Notes under the pieces: model-generated
The model's input: only the letters and a program-made list of their open reading frames with translations
What the model was told of the DNA's origin: nothing
Database searches by the model: none
Made by a program: the position numbers and the translations under genes
DNA from: Actinoplanes couchii
Lineage (GTDB): Bacteria; Actinomycetota; Actinomycetes; Mycobacteriales; Micromonosporaceae
Length of the DNA: 64,000 nucleotides
NCBI RefSeq assembly: GCF_016862075.1
Contig: NZ_BOMG01000096.1
Location: 1-64,000, forward strand
Direction: 5' to 3'
Shown here: positions 59,437 through 64,000 of the stretch, piece by piece
Numbering within the stretch: position 1 is the stretch's first letter
Layout: the number at the start of each line of letters is the position of its first letter

Positions 59437-59680
59437 CACCGGTCTCCAGCTTCATCCCGTCCCGGGCGGTGACCAGGCACGCGCGCTGGTTGGGGACGCC
59501 GTCCACGGTCACCAGGCAGTCGAAACACACCCCGATACCGCAGAACAGCCCCCGCGGGCGGCCGTTCCTCCGGGTGGTGCGCCAGGCGACGACACCGGCG
59601 TCGGTCAGGGCCGCACCGACGCTCTGCCCCGGCCGGGCCGAGATCGGCCGCCCGTCGAGGGTCAGATCCAACTCGGTCAT
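59429..59680 (-). CDS. D-hydroxyproline dehydrogenase, [2Fe-2S] subunit (HcnA-like)
   Basis: An 83-aa ferredoxin-like protein of the HcnA type. Beta-grasp start (LDLTLDGRPISARPGQSVGA) and the cluster Cys pattern in GLFCGIGVCFDCLVTVDG plus RACLVTA. It passes electrons within the dehydrogenase complex. Overlaps both flavoprotein genes (8 bp and 4 bp), so all three are made together. Confidence 0.88.
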   Translation of the reverse strand: MTELDLTLDGRPISARPGQSVGAALTDAGVVAWRTTRRNGRPRGLFCGIGVCFDCLVTVDGVPNQRACLVTARDGMKLETGDE

Positions 59681-60828
59681 GCTGCCTCCCGCAGGGCGAA
59701 CCGCTCAGGGGCGAACGGGGCGAGATCAAGCTCGGGTTCGGCACCGGTGATCTGCTGGATCAGGAGTTTCGCGCTGCCGACCGACAGGCCGATGCCCGCG
59801 CCCTCGTGCCCGGCGGCGTGCGCCAGCCCGGGGGCCCGCGGATCCAGGCCGATCACCGGCAGATGGTCCGGGCAGTACGGCCGGAACCCGAAGTAGCTGC
59901 GCATCACGTTGACCCCGGCCAGCGACGGGTACAGCCGCAACGCCTTGCCGGCGATCTCGCGCAGCGCGGGCAGCGACACGGTCCGGTCGAAACCGACCCG
60001 CTCCCGCGACGACCCGATCAGGATCGTGCCCGACGCGCTGCCCTCGATGACCGTGGAGGTCTGCAGCGACTCGTCGGAACTCTGGGTGCTGGCGACGTAC
60101 TCGCCCGCGTACACCTTGTGGAAGACCGTCTTCGGCAGCGGCTCGGTGATCAGGATGAAACCCCGGCGCGGCAGCACCGGCACCTCGACCCCGGCCAGCT
60201 CGGCGATCTGCCCGGCCCACGTCCCGGCGGCGTTGACCACGTGACCGGCCGGCACGTCGCCCTGGTCGGTGCGGACCCCGGTCACCCGGTCGCCGTCGCG
60301 CAGGAACCCGGTCACGGTGACACCGGTGCGCACCACCGCACCTGCCTCCCGGGCCATCCGCAGCAGGTGCGCCGCCATCAGCATCGGCTGCACCTGACAG
60401 TCCTGCGGATAGAACGCCGCACCGCTGATGTCCCGGGTCAGGTGCGGCTCGTACTCCGGCACCCGGTCCACCGGGACGTCCTCGACCACGATGCCCGCGG
60501 CCCGCTGCCGGGTGGCCAGCTCGGTCAGGCCGGTGGCGCCGGCCGGGCTGGACGCCACGACCAGACCACCCTTGGCCTCGAACTCCCACAGGTCACCGTG
60601 CTCGGCCAGTTCCCCGTTCCAGAGCTGGTTGGAGTACAACGACAGATCCAGCTCGGGGCCGGCCTCCTTGTCGGAGACCAGCAGATTGCCCTCACAGGCG
60701 CTGGTGGTGCCACTGACGATCGCACCCCGCTCCAGCACCTCGACGCTGAGCCCGGACCGCGTGGCGTAGTAGGCCGTGGCAGCGCCGAGCGCACCGGCCC
60801 CGATGACCACGAGGTCCGGGGCCGTCAC
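59677..60828 (-). CDS. D-hydroxyproline dehydrogenase, DAO-type subunit (HcnC-like)
   Basis: A 383-aa FAD-dependent amino-acid oxidase family protein. GTG 60828 gives APDLVVIGAGALGAATAYYA, then VEVLERGAIVSGTTSACEGN. The substrate domain follows (LYSNQLWNGELAEHGDLWEF), and FRPYCPDHLPVIG with GHEGAGIGLSVGSAKL closes the FAD site. It oxidises D-hydroxyproline (or D-proline) to the pyrroline. It overlaps the epimerase gene as GTGA. Confidence 0.88.
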   Translation of the reverse strand: MTAPDLVVIGAGALGAATAYYATRSGLSVEVLERGAIVSGTTSACEGNLLVSDKEAGPELDLSLYSNQLWNGELAEHGDLWEFEAKGGLVVASSPAGATGLTELATRQRAAGIVVEDVPVDRVPEYEPHLTRDISGAAFYPQDCQVQPMLMAAHLLRMAREAGAVVRTGVTVTGFLRDGDRVTGVRTDQGDVPAGHVVNAAGTWAGQIAELAGVEVPVLPRRGFILITEPLPKTVFHKVYAGEYVASTQSSDESLQTSTVIEGSASGTILIGSSRERVGFDRTVSLPALREIAGKALRLYPSLAGVNVMRSYFGFRPYCPDHLPVIGLDPRAPGLAHAAGHEGAGIGLSVGSAKLLIQQITGAEPELDLAPFAPERFALREAA

Positions 60829-61826
60829 AGCTCGAAACCCGTGGGGAACGGGTCGGTGGGGTCGTACATGTACTGCGCGGTCCCGGTGATCCAGGCCCGC
60901 CCGGTGATGGTCGGCACCACGGCGTCGAAACCACCCACGTCGGTACGCTCGACCAGCCGGCCGGTGAACCGTGTCCCGATGAACGACTCGTTCACGAAGT
61001 CGGTGTCCAGCGGCAGCTCGCCCCGCGCGTACAGCTGGGCCATCCGGGCGCTGGTGCCGGTGCCGCACGGCGACCGGTCGAACCAGCCCGGGTGGATGGC
61101 CATCGCGTGCCGGGACAGCCGCGCCGTCGACCCCGGCGCCTGCAGATAGACGTGATGGCAGCCGGAGATGTCCGGGCGCAGCGGGTGCACCGGCCGGTTC
61201 TGCTCGTTGATCGCGTCCATGATCGCCAGCCCGGCGTCCAGCAGCCGCTGCTTGGCCGCCCGCTCGAACGGCAGCCCCAGCTTCTCCAGCTCGACGACGG
61301 CGTAGAAGTTGCCGCCGAACGCCATGTCGTAACCGACACTGCCCAGCCCGGGCACCTCGACGCTCTGGTCCAGGGCCAGCGCGAACGACGGCACGTTCCG
61401 GATCGTCACCGAGGTGGCCTTACCGTTCTGCACCGCGACCCGCGCCTCGACCAGACCGGCCGGGGTGTCCAGGCGCAGCGTGGTGACCGGCTCGACGACC
61501 GGCACCATACCGGTCTCGACCAGCACCGTCGCCGCGCCGATGGTGCCGTGCCCGCACATCGGCAGCAGCCCGGAGACCTCGATGAACAGGATCCCGTAGT
61601 CGGCGTCCGGACGGGTCGGCGGCTGCAGGATCACCCCGCTCATCGCCGAGTGCCCGCGCGGCTCACGCATCAGGAACAGCCGCAGATCGTCGTTGTTCTC
61701 GATGAACCACTGCCGGCGCTCGGCCATCGTCGCGCCGGGGAACACCCCGACCCCACCGGTGACGACCCGGGTCGGCATGCCCTCGGTGTGCGAGTCGACC
61801 GCGTGGATGATCCGATCGGTCCGCAC
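60825..61826 (-). CDS. 4-hydroxyproline 2-epimerase (proline racemase family)
   Basis: A 333-aa cofactor-independent epimerase with both catalytic Cys: C91 in LLPMCGHGTIGAATV and C254 in RSPCGTGTSARMAQL. Two Cys mean racemase/epimerase activity; dehydratase relatives carry Thr or Ser at one site. Placed between the dehydrogenase subunits and the semialdehyde dehydrogenase, it should turn trans-4-hydroxy-L-proline into cis-4-hydroxy-D-proline. Proline racemase is the alternative. Confidence 0.87.
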   Translation of the reverse strand: MRTDRIIHAVDSHTEGMPTRVVTGGVGVFPGATMAERRQWFIENNDDLRLFLMREPRGHSAMSGVILQPPTRPDADYGILFIEVSGLLPMCGHGTIGAATVLVETGMVPVVEPVTTLRLDTPAGLVEARVAVQNGKATSVTIRNVPSFALALDQSVEVPGLGSVGYDMAFGGNFYAVVELEKLGLPFERAAKQRLLDAGLAIMDAINEQNRPVHPLRPDISGCHHVYLQAPGSTARLSRHAMAIHPGWFDRSPCGTGTSARMAQLYARGELPLDTDFVNESFIGTRFTGRLVERTDVGGFDAVVPTITGRAWITGTAQYMYDPTDPFPTGFEL

Positions 61827-61830
61827 CGGC

Positions 61831-63228
61831 TCACTCCCCGCCGTCGGTGTCGCGCAGTTCCCCGGGCAGCAGGTGCTGCGGGAAACCCTGCCAGGCGACC
61901 GGCCGGACGAACCGGTTCAGCGCCGCGGTACCGACCGAGGTGGTGCCCGGCGCGGTGGTGGCCGGGTAGGGGCCGCCGTGCTGCTGCGCGTAGGTCACCG
62001 ACACACCGGTGGGCCACTGGTTCCACAGCAGCCGGCCGGCCTTGCCCGCCAGCACCGTGAGCAGCTCCGGAACCGCAGCGTCGTCGTCCTGGGCCACCAC
62101 CGTCGCGGTCAGCTGGCCCTCGACGATCTCGGCCACCCGGACCAGCTCGGCCTCGTCCTGGTAGGTGACGACCAGCGCGGTCGGCCCGAAACACTCGGTG
62201 AGCAGCGCCTCCGGGTCGGCCAGCACGTCCGCCGCCGTGGTCAGCAGCAGCGTCGACGCCGGGGCCTCGGCGGGCGTGCCCGCGGCCAGCACCTCGATGC
62301 CGGTGTGCGCGCTGAGCTGGTCCAGGACCCGCTGGTGACCGCTGACGATCTTGTCGTTGAGCAGCGGCGCCGGGGCCGGCAGGGTCGCGTCGCGCAGCAG
62401 GTCGAGCAGCTTCGCACCGGCCGGGGCCAGCAGCACACCCGGCTTGGTGCAGAACTGGCCGGCGCCCATCGTGAACGACCCGACGAAACCGTCGGCGATC
62501 TCCTGCGCGCGGGCGGCCGCGGCCTGCTCGGTCACGAAGACCGGGTTGACACTGCCGAGCTCGCCGTAGAACGGGATCGGCTCGGTGCGCGACTGGGCGA
62601 TGTCGAACAGGGCCCGGCCGGCCGGGATCGAGCCGGTGAAGGCGCCCGCCCTGATCTGCGGGTGCACGAGCACCTCACGGGCCTGCTCCGGGCTGTGCAC
62701 TAGCGCGAACAGGCCGTCCGGCGCACCGGCGGCACGCAACGCGTCCAGCACCACCCGGGCGGTGGCGTCGGACAGCTCCGGGTGCCCCTCGTGGGCCTTG
62801 ACGATCACCGGGCAGCCCGCCGCGAGCGCCGAGGCGGTGTCGCCACCGGCCACGCTGAACGCGAACGGGAAGTTCGAGGCGGCGAAGACGATCACCGGTC
62901 CGAGCGGCACGGCGGTCCGGCGCAGGTCCGGGCGGGGCGCGCCCATCGGCCATTCCGGGTCGGCGTGGTCCACGCGTACACCCAGATGGTCTCCGGCCGT
63001 GGCGGCGCCGGCCAGCAACCGCAACTGGAAGGTGGTGCGCTTCAGCTCGCCGCGCAGGCGGGCCTCCGGCAGGTGCGACTCGCGCCGGGCGATCGGGACG
63101 AGGTCGTCACCGGCGGCGTCCAGGGCGTCGGCGACCGCCACCAGCACCCGCTCCCGGTCCTGGCGCGCGGTGGCCGCCCACGTCTTCGCCGCGGACACCG
63201 CCTGAACGATCAGCTGCTCGGTCGTCAT
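61831..63228 (-). CDS. Alpha-ketoglutarate semialdehyde dehydrogenase-like
   Basis: A 465-aa aldehyde dehydrogenase of the 2,5-dioxovalerate group. NAD(P) site VIVFAASNFPFAFSVAGGDT, general base E223 in FYGELGSVNPVF, nucleophile C260 in MGAGQFCTKPGV and LLTECFGPTALVV. It would oxidise alpha-ketoglutarate semialdehyde to alpha-ketoglutarate, the last step of hydroxyproline breakdown. ATG 63228 follows aaggag. Four bases from the epimerase gene. Confidence 0.88.
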   Translation of the reverse strand: MTTEQLIVQAVSAAKTWAATARQDRERVLVAVADALDAAGDDLVPIARRESHLPEARLRGELKRTTFQLRLLAGAATAGDHLGVRVDHADPEWPMGAPRPDLRRTAVPLGPVIVFAASNFPFAFSVAGGDTASALAAGCPVIVKAHEGHPELSDATARVVLDALRAAGAPDGLFALVHSPEQAREVLVHPQIRAGAFTGSIPAGRALFDIAQSRTEPIPFYGELGSVNPVFVTEQAAAARAQEIADGFVGSFTMGAGQFCTKPGVLLAPAGAKLLDLLRDATLPAPAPLLNDKIVSGHQRVLDQLSAHTGIEVLAAGTPAEAPASTLLLTTAADVLADPEALLTECFGPTALVVTYQDEAELVRVAEIVEGQLTATVVAQDDDAAVPELLTVLAGKAGRLLWNQWPTGVSVTYAQQHGGPYPATTAPGTTSVGTAALNRFVRPVAWQGFPQHLLPGELRDTDGGE

Positions 63229-63242
63229 CTGGTTCTCCTTCG

Positions 63243-64000
63243 TCACTGACCGTCTGTTTCCTGATGACGCTGGTACAGGGCGGTGGCCACCACCAGGTCC
63301 TCCCACGCCATCCCTACCCCGGAGAAGATCGCCGGGCGTCCCGGTGTCCGCTCGAACCTGCCGTTGACCAGGTCACTGAGGTTCGCGACAGGCAGGGCAG
63401 ACCATTCTTCGCCGGTACGGGCCTGCAACAGGTTTCCCGCCTCCCGCATCGCCGAAGCACGCGCCTCCACGGCCACGTCACCACGCCGCACGAGAGCGGC
63501 GGGCAGCTCGGCGCGCTGGGCCCCGTGCGAGCCGATCGCCGCCACGACGGCGTCCGCGGCGACCAGCGCGTCGTCCAGCACCGGGGTGGAACTGGAGGTG
63601 ACGCAGAGGACGACGGCGGCATCCCGCACGTCGTCCGGGGTGCCGGCCCGCACCGCGAGACCCTCGTGCCCGCTCATCCGCTCGGCGAACGCCTCGGCCG
63701 CACCGGGACGACGGCCGGTCACCGCCACGTCCAGCGGACGGTCCAGCACCGCGGACAGGCAGTGCAGGTGCCGTTCGGCCTGCGGACCGGTGCCGACGAC
63801 CACGACCCGGATCGGCTCCGGGCCGAGATCCGGGCCGGCCGCCAGCAGATGCTTGATCGCCGTCACGGTGGTGGCCGGCGTACGCAGCAGGGTCAGTTCC
63901 ACCGCGTCCATCAGAACTCGCGGCGCGAGGTCGTCACTGGCGAACAGCGTGTAGACACCCTGGATCTTGGGCAGGCCGCGGGCCGGGTTCTCCGGGGCGA
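63243..64000 (-). CDS. Ornithine cyclodeaminase/Pyr2C reductase family protein (5' partial)
   Basis: The visible 252 residues are the C-terminal part of an ornithine-cyclodeaminase/mu-crystallin protein; the frame is open to the right edge of the window. It reads LPKIQGVYTLFASDDLAPRV, then the Rossmann motif IRVVVVGTGPQAERHLHCLS, AAVVLCVTSSSTPVLDDALV and IFSGVGMAWEDLVVATALYQ. In hydroxyproline and proline clusters this family includes delta-1-pyrroline-2-carboxylate reductases, which fits better than ornithine cyclodeaminase. It lies 14 bp upstream of the aldehyde dehydrogenase gene in the same operon. Confidence 0.82.
   Translation of the reverse strand, partial: APENPARGLPKIQGVYTLFASDDLAPRVLMDAVELTLLRTPATTVTAIKHLLAAGPDLGPEPIRVVVVGTGPQAERHLHCLSAVLDRPLDVAVTGRRPGAAEAFAERMSGHEGLAVRAGTPDDVRDAAVVLCVTSSSTPVLDDALVAADAVVAAIGSHGAQRAELPAALVRRGDVAVEARASAMREAGNLLQARTGEEWSALPVANLSDLVNGRFERTPGRPAIFSGVGMAWEDLVVATALYQRHQETDGQ

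Noticed and set aside
1..64000. tRNA, rRNA, CRISPR arrays, intact insertion sequences
   Set aside because: No cloverleaf, T-loop, regular spaced repeats or transposase gene was found on reading both strands; a covariance scan would be needed to be certain.

Overview
This is 64 kb of high-GC DNA with many GTG and TTG starts and dense operons joined by ATGA or GTGA overlaps. Typical actinobacterial systems are present: a Nur-like nickel/SodF locus, cobalamin-controlled metE, a DesK/LuxR-type two-component pair, MmyB-like XRE regulators and many TetR-flanked enzymes. It is most likely an Actinomycetota chromosome, probably Micromonosporaceae (Actinoplanes-like). That placement is inferred from gene content, not from a marker gene.

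Layout. (1) 1-5683: a GntR/UTRA regulator cut by the window edge, a long imperfect inverted repeat, then a tight seven-gene operon: AlpA-like HTH, small CxxC protein, cytidylate-kinase-like P-loop enzyme, radical SAM enzyme, DUF89/ARMT1-like phosphatase, MazG pyrophosphohydrolase and histidine phosphatase. This is the best candidate in the window for an undescribed system. (2) 5.7-9.8 kb: a dead siderophore-type ABC ATPase, then two cobalamin riboswitches, one before cbtB-cbtA and one before metE. (3) 9.9-17.5 kb: nikABCDE-type nickel importer, sodF with a coupled small gene, and nhaA. Matching 17-bp Nur-like boxes lie upstream of nikA and sodF. (4) 17.8-38.6 kb: accessory enzymes and regulators, including three serine beta-lactamase-fold hydrolases, a TetX-like monooxygenase with TetR and twin operators, a membrane alpha/beta hydrolase, a two-component system, an alpha/beta hydrolase with a Cys nucleophile, a frameshifted SDR, a LysR, a TetR/SDR pair, a PH-domain protein and several gene remnants. 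(5) 38.7-45.5 kb: an HD phosphohydrolase, small membrane and GNAT genes, then a likely defence island: NucS-like nuclease, unknown 234-aa protein, Abi_C protein and an AT-richer dGTPase. (6) 45.8-54.8 kb: an OmpR-type two-component pair, two secreted proteins, a TetR/SDR pair, a GGDEF protein, a DUF899 protein and a DUF6461 protein. (7) 54.8-64 kb, all minus strand: a hydroxyproline/proline catabolic cluster that runs off the right edge. It holds an ornithine-cyclodeaminase-like enzyme, an aldehyde dehydrogenase, 4-hydroxyproline epimerase, three D-hydroxyproline dehydrogenase subunits, a GntR regulator, a prolidase-like amidohydrolase and ProC.

How the parts work together. In the B12/metal block, cobalt import and the B12-independent methionine synthase would both respond to cobalamin, and nickel supply would control both nickel import and the iron superoxide dismutase. 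The catabolic block can take hydroxyproline from peptide cleavage through epimerisation and oxidation to alpha-ketoglutarate. The deaminase step is not in the window. Small remnants (ABC ATPase, two GNAT pieces, a C-terminal fragment at 33.4 kb) show repeated past rearrangement. I found no tRNA, rRNA, CRISPR array or intact insertion sequence.
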